DNA of 64,000 nucleotides, from positions 1,116,001 to 1,180,000 of the forward strand of contig NZ_CP023067.1 in the NCBI RefSeq assembly GCF_002288525.1, given 5' to 3'. Made by a program: the position numbers and the translations under genes. Shown here piece after piece: positions 1 through 8,332 of the stretch. Numbering within the stretch: position 1 is the first letter of the stretch; every line of letters starts with the position of its first letter. Under the pieces are notes generated by a model, which saw only the letters and a list, made by a program, of their open reading frames with translations, searched no databases and was not told where the DNA came from. Source of the DNA: Sinorhizobium sojae CCBAU 05684 (GTDB lineage Bacteria > Pseudomonadota > Alphaproteobacteria > Rhizobiales > Rhizobiaceae).

Positions 1-120
1 GCGTCATTTGCCGAGGGCGGAACGCTTCATCCCATGCTGATGGCGGAATGGCGTCAGGCGCTTGCCGAAGAGCGTGCCGAAAGTCTTCAAGAATTCATCG
101 AAAGTCGTGAGGGCCACTGA
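1..120 (+). CDS. C-terminal end of an unidentified protein (partial)
   Basis: Frame 1 is open from the first base to a TGA at 118-120 and encodes 39 residues ending in ESREGH. The composition is plausible for a real, mostly helical C terminus (EWRQALAEERAESLQEF). The gene enters from the left and its start is outside the window. I do not recognise the family. A 39-codon open stretch can occur by chance in GC-rich DNA, so confidence is limited. Confidence 0.3.
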   Translation, partial: ASFAEGGTLHPMLMAEWRQALAEERAESLQEFIESREGH

Positions 121-414
121 CGCGGGAGCGTATCCAGGTTTCTTGGTGGGGATTCCGGCCCCACTCGTCGCTTCTCGATAGAGATGGAGCCAGCTTGGGG
201 CCTCTGGCCCGAGCACCGCAGGATGATGCTTCAGAGGAACGCTTGGCTTCGGCGTCGGCAACCATTTCCGCGCAGACCTCATCGGGATGCGTTTCCTCCA
301 GACGAGCGTGTTGGGCGCCCCGTCCCGGGCGGACGTGACGTGCCGATCGCGTGCATTCTGCACAGGTCCACGAGGGGGCGATACTGCATGACGGAAAATG
401 AAGAACGACTTGGC
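121..414. other. Gap with no recognisable gene
   Basis: Open frames here on both strands are short and arginine/proline-rich, as expected for shadows in GC-rich DNA. I see no RNA gene, terminator or clear promoter. It lies between the incoming plus-strand gene and the decayed ATPase gene and may include remnants of the latter. Confidence 0.3.
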
Positions 415-1210
415 CTAGGCGGCTCTGACCTCCTCAAGAAGATCCGGATGCTTGTCCAATATCCGCCTCCAGGCCCTTGAGAAGGAGAGGGCTCCCGGCA
501 GCTCGCGGTGGAACCCGTCTTCCGATCATCCGGCTCTGCTCGCGAATGCGGATCGCCGCATCAAGGAAAGCGTTCGGGACACCAGGCGCACACGATCGAA
601 GGATCGAAGCGCCTGTACTGCTCCGAGGATTTCGGGCCGCCTCCCGGGCCGCCGCAAGCAGGGCGGTCGAAGCGTCGGCGGATTCGTCGGTCAGGCGATT
701 GAGGATCGATCCACGTCTCCAGAGAGATTGTGAATCCGATAGGGCTCCGATCCTCACGTGTCGTTCCCGATCAGCCCAGGAGAGGTTTCGCGCATGACCT
801 GTCGCCTGCGCGCGATCGGACATCAGGGGCCATGTCGGCTCCGGATCGCTTTCCACCTTGAGGTTCAGGCACAGAACGGTCTCCGATCCGCTGCCCGGCT
901 CATCCTCGACTTTGCGCGCCGCTTCATCGAAACTTCGCAGGTACATGCCGTAGACGTCGATCGACTTGAGTTCGTGCCCCAAGCTGAAGAGGATGATCGT
1001 GATGCTGATGGCGTTTCGATATCCAGCTTATGGAGATCCGCATCGGTGAACTGCACCGTCCATGGCGCCCCGAGACACAGGTCGATCGCATCCAGGATCG
1101 TGGATTTGCCGCTGTCACCTGATCAGGCAATTCAATCCGAGTGTGGGATACCACACCAAGTGCTTGATGCTGCGGAAGTTCTCAATCTCGATCATCCGGA
1201 TAGTAGCCAT
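415..1210 (-). pseudogene. Decayed AAA ATPase, OLD-endonuclease-like
   Basis: Reading the minus strand from ATG at 1210, the protein starts like a DNA-repair ATPase (IEIENFRSIKHL, then GLNCLI). The frame then breaks at the Walker A site: the next part, GDSGKSTILDAIDLCLG, is in another frame. A further shift follows before LKSIDVYGMYLRSFDEAARK and LNLKVESDPEPTWPLMSD. A third frame carries a plausible C terminus (WRRILDKHPDLLEEVRAA) ending at TAG 415-417. At least three frame changes and a length near 265 codons, far below the usual 500 or more, indicate an inactivated and internally deleted gene. The OLD-like assignment rests on the ENFRSI N terminus and P-loop. Confidence 0.6.
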
Positions 1211-1525
1211 GGGCCCGCCTGAAGAATCACTGATTTGGGAAGGTAGTAGTCCACGGCCCAACGGCGGCGGCAAGAAAGCTTCGACCGAGTTGTTCGACAG
1301 GCCAGAGAGCGGGGTGTATCGGAGGGAGCCGTACTCGTTTCATGTCATGCGTAGACCAAATGGTGGACGCCTCGACCTGCCCTGACGGACCTGTGTGCAG
1401 CGACGATAGCAACCCCGTCTCGTATGCCCGATATCTACTGCGATCCGCGTGATCCCGAGTTCGATGTCGATGATCGTGGACGGTGTGATCAGGACTTCGT
1501 CGAAATACGCACTATGGATTCTCAC
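1211..1525. other. Gap with no confident gene
   Basis: The minus strand keeps the same frame as the upstream nuclease-NTPase gene for 61 codons past its stop (a GTG directly follows the TGA at 1526-1528; translation includes AYFDEVLITPSTIIDIELG). This could be a former C-terminal extension, a small protein, or chance. No RNA gene, terminator or repeat is apparent. Confidence 0.3.
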
Positions 1526-3934
1526 TCAAGAACCGCTTGAAGACGCGGCCGAGGAGGCTTCGGGGTGAAGGGTTGGAAACCTTTTCATCGCTTCGATCAC
1601 AGGTCCGTCCAGCATTTCCGTTGCGAACGCAGCGTGATCCTCCGGGCCGGACTCGACAAGAAACTGGAGTGCGATCATGGACCGGTGAACAAGCGGCAGG
1701 GATCCGCGCCTGCATGCTTCCTCGAGCCAGGCGGACGCGTTCCGCCCTTCTCTTCTCAGGTAGCGGAACATCGCATAGGTGACTGCCTCGACTATCCCGG
1801 CCTGATGGCAGACGATTGAACCCGCACCCGGCACGTCGTGGCTCAGGACCGAATTGAACTGCATTTCGGGGCCGGGCTGCCGCAGGACTATGTCGGCGGA
1901 TCCAACTTCGAGCAGAATAATCGGATCGATCCTCTCCACCTCGCCGTCAATGTCTAATCCCGAAGGAATGCTCGCCAGGTGCGACAGGATCAGCCAGCTA
2001 TGGAAGTTCGAGTAGGTCGTGTCCAGGTCCTCGCCGTCCTCCCTGGCGATGAGGGTCTCGCGACCGCCCGCCCTCGCGACAATTGATCCGTCTTCTCGGA
2101 CATCCAGGTCGACACGGCCAGTCTCCTCCGAAAACATAGCAAGCTTCGCTCCGGGACTGAGGCTGTCGCGGGCGGGACGGTCCTCCAGCAGTGCGACGAC
2201 AAGTTCCCACGGCAGCCCCAAATCGTCCCGCATGGCTGCGTCGAACACTGCCTGCGCGCAGATCACGTCTCCCATCGGGATGTTGCTTGCCGCGCCCGCG
2301 AGCCATTCCGCGGCGTCCGAAGGGTTCGTCCGGCTTCTCCGCGAAAGCTCGACCGCGACTCGATCAGCCAGCTCGCTCGCCAGGAGTTCCGGCAGCCTGA
2401 CGGCAACGACGGCTTCACCGCTCTCATGGATTGTCGCTCGGAGATAACCACGCGCTATGAGGTCTGCGATCTGCGTGGCTCCCAGGCGACTGGCGAGCTT
2501 CTTCCTCCTGATCAGAAAGACGCCAAGCGACTCGAGTATGAGGGGGGAGGGGCGCTTTCTGTCCCAGGCTTCGTCCATGAAGGCTTCCGCGAGCTCCTTG
2601 AAGAGATACCGCAGCTCGGTGTCGCGGAACCTCATCCGCGCTTGTCCGATGAGGCCGAGGCTCAGCAAGGGGGGAAGGACGGCCATGAACTCGGGATTAT
2701 TATAGCTCGGACTTGCCAATATGTCTGACATCATGGAGCGGAGGAGCCACGGGAACCTCAGTTCACGCGCTAAATTTGCGCCGCGCATAAAATAGATGCG
2801 GCGGTTGCCGAGATTTTGTACCGCTGCGCGGAATTCGTCGTCGTCCAGATGACCCAGGGGGACGCGCTTCGCACGCCTGCCCAAGGGAGATGACGAGCGT
2901 CCGTTTGCCCCGCCCGTCAGCAGATCCGTCGCCGAGTCGTCGACGCTGACTACGACTCGAACCTTGCTTCCGAAGGAAGACGAGGTGAGATCCGTAAGTT
3001 CCTTCCGGAGATCCGACATTCCCGGATCGAACCCATCTACGGCGATCACAAGCGCAGGGGCGCTCTCTGAGTTCGATTGCTGAATGAGCCAGTGACGGGC
3101 TTCCGCTGTCGTGACAGGCCATGCGAGCTCGCGGCCAAAAGCGTCTGCGAGAGACTGGATTACGCCGCTTCCGCCAGCTTCGAGGAAGAGGGTGACGAAG
3201 TTCTCGTCGTCTCTGGTCTTCTCCACCAGCTCCCGCAGGACACTACTCTTTCCGATTAGCGGCGGGCCCTCCACGAGGACGAGACGATCACCGGCTGCGA
3301 GGTGAGCGAGCACCGCGATCGTGCTTTTCCTCTTCAGGAGGAAATTCGACTCGAACGGCAGGGAGTGGTCGCTTCCGGTCGAAGTTAGCTCCCCGATGAC
3401 TGATGCACTGACCTGCTCGACGGCCTGCCGCCAGATTGTCGGGTTTGTGCCCATCAACGTTTCTATCGCCCGAGCCACATCAGCTCTCGCAACGCGCGCT
3501 GCAGCCGTGACGATCCCGGTGAACTGGCTCTCGGACAGGGTTGCCCCATCGAGCGAACCGCCGTCATGGGTCCTGATGATCCGCACGTCGTGTCCGTTCG
3601 AGACGACCACCAGTGGCGCCATCGGATTCAGGACTCGGGCGTATGACAGCCCCTGGGCTTCATCGTCCGCGGTTAGAGGCAGTCCCGGACGCTTGAGTTC
3701 GAGCACGGCCAGGGGCGAGTTGCCATCGTAGAGAACGATGTCAGCGCGCCCTTCCTTGCGGTAGTCCGCGACGCCGTCCACCTCGATGTTGGCCCTGCCG
3801 AAATTGAAAGCGAACTTGATCTGGTGACGGACGCTGCCAGACGGCAGCCACGGGAATGCCCTAGCGATGGTCGCGTTCATGTTCCCTTCGTAGTCGGCTT
3901 CGGTAGGCGAGGTGGTGAGCTGCTTCGCGACCAT
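1526..3934 (-). CDS. HsdR_N-like nuclease fused to P-loop NTPase (possible defence protein)
   Basis: 802 residues. Residues about 30-125 resemble the N-terminal nuclease domain of type I restriction R subunits: RADIVLYD then LAVLELKRPG gives a PD-(D/E)XK pattern with D65, E79 and K81. A P-loop NTPase follows, Walker A GPPLIGKSS at 223-231 and a hydrophobic strand ending in Asp (ALVIAVDGFD, D300) as Walker B. The C-terminal half (about 450-800) is leucine/alanine-rich and probably helical repeats, with no helicase motifs, so it is not HsdR itself. The layout resembles STAND-type anti-phage sensors with a nuclease effector. ATG at 3934 has AAGGGA upstream. The C terminus (SSAASSSGS) is odd: an alternative frame gives RSLLGRVFKRFLSENP, so a recent frameshift is possible. 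Target and activation signal are unknown. Confidence 0.6.
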   Translation of the reverse strand: MVAKQLTTSPTEADYEGNMNATIARAFPWLPSGSVRHQIKFAFNFGRANIEVDGVADYRKEGRADIVLYDGNSPLAVLELKRPGLPLTADDEAQGLSYARVLNPMAPLVVVSNGHDVRIIRTHDGGSLDGATLSESQFTGIVTAAARVARADVARAIETLMGTNPTIWRQAVEQVSASVIGELTSTGSDHSLPFESNFLLKRKSTIAVLAHLAAGDRLVLVEGPPLIGKSSVLRELVEKTRDDENFVTLFLEAGGSGVIQSLADAFGRELAWPVTTAEARHWLIQQSNSESAPALVIAVDGFDPGMSDLRKELTDLTSSSFGSKVRVVVSVDDSATDLLTGGANGRSSSPLGRRAKRVPLGHLDDDEFRAAVQNLGNRRIYFMRGANLARELRFPWLLRSMMSDILASPSYNNPEFMAVLPPLLSLGLIGQARMRFRDTELRYLFKELAEAFMDEAWDRKRPSPLILESLGVFLIRRKKLASRLGATQIADLIARGYLRATIHESGEAVVAVRLPELLASELADRVAVELSRRSRTNPSDAAEWLAGAASNIPMGDVICAQAVFDAAMRDDLGLPWELVVALLEDRPARDSLSPGAKLAMFSEETGRVDLDVREDGSIVARAGGRETLIAREDGEDLDTTYSNFHSWLILSHLASIPSGLDIDGEVERIDPIILLEVGSADIVLRQPGPEMQFNSVLSHDVPGAGSIVCHQAGIVEAVTYAMFRYLRREGRNASAWLEEACRRGSLPLVHRSMIALQFLVESGPEDHAAFATEMLDGPVIEAMKRFPTLHPEASSAASSSGS

Positions 3935-4409
3935 GACAATGTTCCCTTAAGCCTGAGTTGCGTCCCAGGCGTTCTTGGCGACGGCTTGGATCCGTCTGAA
4001 AATCCGAGCGTGCATGTCGGTATTGGAGGAGCGTTCCGCAAGGCACGGCCGTCCGGCGTTCAGCGACCATTTCGTTCGATTTTTCACTTTTACACAGAGT
4101 AGCCGCCAAGGGCATCCTGAACGGTCAGGCCCATCTCTACGGCGGAGAGACTGCAAGACCTAGGCTCTCAGGCGCAAACCTCCGCGGCCTAACTATGTGC
4201 TTGAGATTATGGAGCAGCACCGCGGGAGCCTTGTCCGGCACCCGAAGGCTTCGAACCTGCGAACTTTGGAATCGGAGCCGAGCATGCCGGTTGCTGAGCC
4301 ATGGGAGCAACTGTCCCGGATCAGAGCCTGTCCGACCGTCAGGGATATGCAATCGAATCCTTGCGCACAATTGTTGACAACGGCGTCAGGTTGTCGCCTT
4401 TTCGAATCC
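3935..4409. other. Divergent intergenic region between nuclease-NTPase gene and XRE gene
   Basis: No coding sequence is convincing here. It must hold the promoters of the minus-strand gene starting at 3934 and of the plus-strand regulator at 4410. The only clear element is the GTTGACAACGGC site at 4373-4384. A stretch near 4250 resembles a tRNA T arm but does not fold into a tRNA. Confidence 0.5.
4373..4384 (+). promoter_or_regulatory. Site A: GTTGACAACGGC, candidate operator/-35 of the XRE gene
   Basis: The 12-mer GTTGACAACGGC contains the odd palindrome GTTG-A-CAAC and a perfect TTGACA -35 hexamer at 4374-4379. The identical 12-mer is found in the same orientation relative to transcription upstream of the FtsH-like operon (8172-8183). 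It lies only 25 bases before the ATG at 4410, so a transcript from it would have almost no leader. A role as autoregulatory operator of the XRE protein is inferred. Confidence 0.45.
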
Positions 4410-4697
4410 ATGGATTCGATCTCTGAAATCATGCGCGCGCTGAGGGGCGGACGCGCGCTGCTGGGCCTCAGCCAGGAGGAACTCGCGGAGCTTGCGGGCG
4501 TCAGCCGGCAGATCGTCGTGAGGATCGAAAAGGGCGAGAGCAACGTCCTGGTGGAGGCCGTCGAGAAGGTGCGCACGGCGCTCGAGGCCTCGGGCGTGGC
4601 GTTCATCGACGCCACGCGGGAGCACGGTCCGGGCGTCGCCATGGCGCGCCGCCCGTCCGCTGAGGACATGGTTCCTCAAGGATTCGGGGAAGGCTAG
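4410..4697 (+). CDS. Small XRE-family transcriptional regulator
   Basis: 95 residues from ATG at 4410; the frame is open further upstream but that part has no regulator-like sequence. A helix-turn-helix of the XRE type covers about residues 9-60 (LSQEELAELAGVSRQIVVRI, then EKGESN), followed by helices resembling those in small phage-type and HipB-like regulators. No ribosome-binding site is visible before the ATG, and the TTGACA at 4374-4379 is so close that the message may be leaderless. It is convergent with the FtsH-like gene and overlaps its end by 4 bases. It is the best candidate to bind the GACAACGG sites upstream of other island genes; this is inference. Confidence 0.75.
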   Translation: MDSISEIMRALRGGRALLGLSQEELAELAGVSRQIVVRIEKGESNVLVEAVEKVRTALEASGVAFIDATREHGPGVAMARRPSAEDMVPQGFGEG

Positions 4698-6643
4698 CTG
4701 GCGATCCCTTTCCCCAATCGGTTCGGCGCATGTCGCCGGACAATCGCCTGCACGTCCTCCGACTGAAGAAGCTCCCGGTCCAGCAGTTGCCCTGCCAGGG
4801 CCTCGACCGCAGCGAGATGACCCCTCACGATGGCCTTGGCCCGCGACAACTGCTCTGCAAGAATGCCGTCGATCTCTCTTCTCGCAGTCGCGGGAACTCC
4901 GCTGAGCCAGTTCATGCCGGGATAGTCGTCTTCCATCAAGAATGAGAGACTCCGCCCCATGCCGTAGCTGCAAACCATCCGCGTGGCGATCGAGGTCGCC
5001 CTGTGAAGATCGCTGCCGCGGCCTCCGCCCGCGCCGGCAGATCGCGTGCCGAGCAGGACCTCCTCCGCCGCAGCTCCTCCGAGCATCCTGCATATGTGCG
5101 CTTCCATCGAAGCCCGGGTTTCCATGTCTCCTGGCACGTCCAGATACCGCGTCATTCCCTGCACGGGCGCATCGGATGAGAACGTCCTGAACTGCTTGCG
5201 CATCGAGACGCTTGCCCTGCAGCCCGGCTGGAGCGCAAGTGCAACGACGGCATGCCCGCTCTCGTGGACCGCCACGCGGTGTGCGATTTGCGCAGGAAGT
5301 GTCTGAAGCGGTGGCAGCGCCTCGGCGACGTGGGCGGGTCCGGCCGGCTGCCGAGCCGCCCTGGCAAGTCGTCTTGCCTCCCTGGCCAGCTTCTCGAGAT
5401 CGGAACCGCTCCATGCCTTGAGGTCGGCGGCGATCCTCCGAAGCTCCTGGTCGTCGCCCGTGGCGCCCAGGTGGAAACGCAGTATCTCCGCGCGCTCGTC
5501 CGCATCCGGCAGATCCATTCTGACATGTCGTTCGATCCTGCCGCTTCGCAGGAGGGCGCGGTCAACCGCTTCCGGGAAGTTGGTGGCTGCGACCACCACG
5601 ATCCCCTGCCTCCCGTCGACGCCGTCGATACATTCCAGGAGCGAGTTCACGACCTGGGTCTGATAGCCGACATGATGGCCCGAGAATTTCGTTCTATCGC
5701 CGATCGAATCCAGCTCGTCCAGGAACACGATCGCCGGCTGCAATTCCCTGGCCTTCTCGAAGGTCGACCTCATCGCCGCAAGGAGATCCCCGAGATGTCC
5801 CCTGGCCTGCCATTTCGCGACCGACTCCGCTATCAGCGGGATGCCGCACATCTTCGCGAGAGCGCGGGCAAAGAGGGTCTTGCCAGTTCCGGGGGGGCCG
5901 TGGAGAAGGATTCCGCGATCGAGATCGGCCCAGGTGATCTCGCCTGACCGCGCACGCTCCAAGTCCTTGGCGAAGGAACGCGCCCAGGCCTTCACGTCCC
6001 TGTATCCGGGCAGTTCTTCCAGGCTGGGTGCGTCGTCCGCTGCGGTGCCAGACGCGGAGGAGCGGAGGATCCGCGCATGATCCGATGTGAGGCTGAATTT
6101 CGTGACGACCGGAGCCAGCATCACGACGTCGTTGCCGGCGAGAAGTTCCGCCGTGTCGGGCCGGATCGGGTTTCGGCCGAGCAGCGACCGGGCCGCCACG
6201 ATGTGCGCGGCCGAGGGCCGCGGCAGGTCGATTACCGCGTCGGCCGCCGCCGCCAGTTCTATCGGTAGGTCCTTTCTGTGTCTGGCGAGGACGAGGATCG
6301 CAGGAAACTTCCCGTAGGATCGAAGAAGGTCACTCCCTCCCGGCGTCGGCATTTTGTTCCGTGGCTTGGACTCGATGGAATGGACCAGCGCCCTGGGAGG
6401 GCGCGTCTCGGTCCAGTCCGGGAAGCGGCCGTTCACGAAAAGCTCGGTCGCCGCCTCGTAGATCCCCAGGTTGATCGCCGATTCCGCGATCAGCACGACG
6501 ATGGTCGGGCGCCCCCGCCTAAGTAGGTGCTGTGACCGCAACGCCCTGCCTACGCAGCAGTATGCCAGGAAAAGCACCGGCGACTGGCGGATCTTTCGAA
6601 ACTGGTCGGCGTCAAGCCTTCCCACTGAAGAGCTCTTCCCCAT
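4694..6643 (-). CDS. FtsH-like AAA+ ATPase / M41-type zinc protease without obvious membrane anchor
   Basis: 649 residues. An N-terminal region of about 235 residues shows no pair of transmembrane helices, unlike classical FtsH. The AAA+ module has Walker A GPPGTGKT (249-256), Walker B IVFLDELDSI (about 305-314) and an Arg-finger region RSGRIERHVRMDLPD. The peptidase has the zinc motif HESGH (460-464) and the usual third-ligand segment GRGSDLHRAT (D545). All catalytic residues are present. It should be an ATP-driven protease acting in the cytoplasm on unknown substrates. Its N terminus (FLAYCCVGRALR, then LRRGRPTIVVLIAES) resembles that of the preceding gene product (FLAYYGMRNALR, then IRRGPVIFVAP). 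GGAGAG precedes the ATG, inside the end of that gene: third gene of a tight operon. Confidence 0.8.
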   Translation of the reverse strand: MGKSSSVGRLDADQFRKIRQSPVLFLAYCCVGRALRSQHLLRRGRPTIVVLIAESAINLGIYEAATELFVNGRFPDWTETRPPRALVHSIESKPRNKMPTPGGSDLLRSYGKFPAILVLARHRKDLPIELAAAADAVIDLPRPSAAHIVAARSLLGRNPIRPDTAELLAGNDVVMLAPVVTKFSLTSDHARILRSSASGTAADDAPSLEELPGYRDVKAWARSFAKDLERARSGEITWADLDRGILLHGPPGTGKTLFARALAKMCGIPLIAESVAKWQARGHLGDLLAAMRSTFEKARELQPAIVFLDELDSIGDRTKFSGHHVGYQTQVVNSLLECIDGVDGRQGIVVVAATNFPEAVDRALLRSGRIERHVRMDLPDADERAEILRFHLGATGDDQELRRIAADLKAWSGSDLEKLAREARRLARAARQPAGPAHVAEALPPLQTLPAQIAHRVAVHESGHAVVALALQPGCRASVSMRKQFRTFSSDAPVQGMTRYLDVPGDMETRASMEAHICRMLGGAAAEEVLLGTRSAGAGGGRGSDLHRATSIATRMVCSYGMGRSLSFLMEDDYPGMNWLSGVPATARREIDGILAEQLSRAKAIVRGHLAAVEALAGQLLDRELLQSEDVQAIVRRHAPNRLGKGIAS

Positions 6644-6646
6644 CGT

Positions 6647-7414
6647 TCAGATCTCTCCGTCCACGCTCCATCGTCTCAGCGAGTCCTCGGCCACAGACGA
6701 TGGGCGGCCCAAGAGGTACCAGCGCTGCGACGAGCGGGCCATTCCTTGCTGAAGCGAGAAAAGGTGGAGGGGAGCGGTGAAGCTCATCGAGCTGCGCTGC
6801 CCGTGATCCTCGTCGCTGCCGCCGGGATATGAGATGAATCCCACCAGCGTCGGCACGATGAACTTCTCGATGAACCATTCCTCGACGACCGGCGTCTGGC
6901 TGGCGTCGAGGTTGGGGAGGGACCTGCTGTTGGTCACGCGTCGGAGGTCCCCCGCCAGATGCTCGACGGCATTGGCGTGGCGGGCGATCGACGCCCATGA
7001 AGAGTTCGCCCGTTTTTCACCGATTCTAAGCATTGTGCGCACACTCCCATCAGCGTGTCGGATCGCGGTTGAATTCCCAAGTTGTGATTTCGGATGATCG
7101 AGAGCTTGTCGCGATCGAAGGTGCAAGGATCTTCGTTCCGCGGCTTCGATGCTTTCCGGGCATCCGAAGGCATGGATGCGCTTACCGCCAGGGACCCTGT
7201 CATGGTCCCGGCCGTCCGCGGTGAGATGGTCGGCGGCGACGCGGCATTTTTGGCGTGGAGCGACGAAGATGACCGGTCCCCTCCGGATCTGCTCTCTGAG
7301 CAGCAGGGATGGCGAGCGGCGGAGTGCGTTTCGCATTCCGTAATACGCCAGGAACACGGCGGCGCGATACCGGGAAGGTTTGCGGAACTCCGAGTTGTGC
7401 AGCCGGGAACGCAT
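6647..7414 (-). CDS. Uncharacterised protein, second gene of FtsH-like operon
   Basis: 255 residues; I do not recognise a named family. The N terminus (FLAYYGMRNALRRSPSLL, then RRGPVIFVAP) matches the start of the downstream FtsH-like protein, suggesting a shared small domain. The C terminus (QQGMARSSQRWYLLGRP) matches the C terminus of the upstream 99-residue protein (AQGVARTLNRWYRLGRP). The protein thus links both operon partners by sequence. Its ATG follows the upstream TGA by one base (TGACATG) and its own stop lies 3 bases before the next start, so translation is coupled. The middle is arginine-rich and of lower complexity. It may be an adaptor or substrate-delivery factor for the protease; this is inference. 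Confidence 0.6.
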   Translation of the reverse strand: MRSRLHNSEFRKPSRYRAAVFLAYYGMRNALRRSPSLLLREQIRRGPVIFVAPRQKCRVAADHLTADGRDHDRVPGGKRIHAFGCPESIEAAERRSLHLRSRQALDHPKSQLGNSTAIRHADGSVRTMLRIGEKRANSSWASIARHANAVEHLAGDLRRVTNSRSLPNLDASQTPVVEEWFIEKFIVPTLVGFISYPGGSDEDHGQRSSMSFTAPLHLFSLQQGMARSSQRWYLLGRPSSVAEDSLRRWSVDGEI

Positions 7415-7415
7415 G

Positions 7416-7715
7416 TCAGTTCCTTTCCGACCCGTGGGGCCGGCCCAGGCGGTACCAGCGGTTCAGTGTGCGGGCCACGCCCTGCGCAGTATTGATATGG
7501 AACACCTGGGTCGAGAAGCAGCGATGCCCGTCGGCAATGCGCGGGTGTCCGGTGACGATGCCCGTCAGCCCCGCCGCGGGCTGCGGGACGAGAGCGTACT
7601 CGTCTAGGAATGGCGCGCCGGCCAGCATCCTGGGATCGAATCCTTCGGAAACAGCCTTTCGGATGTCATCTGTGAGGCGGGCGAAGGTCTCGGCGCCGGC
7701 GAATGTGTAGTGCAT
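7416..7715 (-). CDS. Small protein, first gene of FtsH-like operon (possibly DUF6634-like)
   Basis: 99 residues from ATG at 7715, chosen because AGGACA stands about 7 bases upstream; the frame stays open to 8078 but the added part is arginine/alanine-rich and unlike a protein. Begins MHYTFAGAETFARLTDDIRK and ends with the motif QGVARTLNRWYRLGRP, which recurs at the C terminus of the next protein. The pattern ARxxxRWYxLGRP reminds me of small proteins annotated as DUF6634 in alphaproteobacterial mobile elements, but I cannot verify this. No enzyme motif is visible. Confidence 0.65.
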   Translation of the reverse strand: MHYTFAGAETFARLTDDIRKAVSEGFDPRMLAGAPFLDEYALVPQPAAGLTGIVTGHPRIADGHRCFSTQVFHINTAQGVARTLNRWYRLGRPHGSERN

Positions 7716-8332
7716 GGGGTCTGTCCTGTTCGGTTGGGTTTTGGATGCTGTCTGTTGCCGGAGTGCGTCAGCGGACTCGCCGGCCTTGGCGGAACTTGCA
7801 AGAATCGTCGGTTGGGGACGGGCCGCGTGGAGCTTGCCAAGCCGACGGGTCCATTTCCGCCGCCCAGACGCGCCGTCCGCCGACGACGCAAGCTGGCTCG
7901 CGGCGGCGCGGCAGATCAACGCGCCTGGCCGGCGACCGCCTGGAAGGTGCACTGTCCGGCCAACGCCTGGGGCACGGCGCCTTTCCGATGCGAGCGGCGA
8001 CGCACGAGGGCGGATGCCTGGAGCCTTGGAAGAATTCGTTGCGGATGCGCCAAACCCGGTCATGTCGGCGGGCTCCATGGTGAAACGATCGAATCACGAT
8101 CAAAAAGATCACGTCATGAGCAAAATGCTTACCACGCGATCTATTGTCAACACAAGCCGCCTCGTTGACCTGCCGTTGTCAACACTTCTCCCGCCGGCGC
8201 GGCGGCCGCCCTAACACGCACGCCGCGGGTCTTCGCGGAGACAGTGACCAATCGCGGCCATGGGGTCGTGATGTAGCCCTGTCTGCCGGCCGCCGCCCTG
8301 CAAAGCGGCGGCCGATATGACGCGGCGAACGC
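7716..8332. other. Intergenic region with the FtsH-operon promoter
   Basis: About 600 bases without a convincing gene. The stretch 8144-8183 carries a cluster of GTTGAC/GTCAAC sequences, including the exact 12-mer shared with the XRE promoter. A transcript from there to the ATG at 7715 would have a leader over 400 nt, so either the leader is regulatory or another promoter lies closer. Open frames in 7716-8112 look like shadows. Confidence 0.5.
8144..8183 (-). promoter_or_regulatory. Site B: cluster of GTTGAC elements upstream of FtsH-like operon
   Basis: Read on the minus strand, GTTGACAACGGC (8172-8183) is identical to site A. Further along comes GGTCAAC in inverse orientation and then GTGTTGACAA at 8144-8153, a direct repeat of the GTGTTGACAA at 8176-8185 with a 32-base period, about three helical turns. 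Two copies contain TTGACA -35 hexamers; the -10 positions are weak (CATTTT 17 bases after the proximal one). The spacing suggests cooperative binding of a repressor over a promoter. Confidence 0.45.

Noticed and set aside
1225-1525. Possible IS3-type transposase fragment (minus strand, pattern YTPLSGLSNNSVEAF)
   Set aside because: The likeness to the OrfB C-terminal motif is short, and no inverted repeats, catalytic residues or further matching sequence could be found.
4240-4300. tRNA-like stretch (GGTTCGAAGCC on the minus strand)
   Set aside because: Only a T-arm-like sequence is present; acceptor, D and anticodon arms cannot be formed.
7716-8078. Upstream extension of the 99-residue island gene to 220 residues
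   Set aside because: The added part is Arg/Ala/Ser-rich without motif or ribosome-binding site, and a good site precedes the ATG at 7715.
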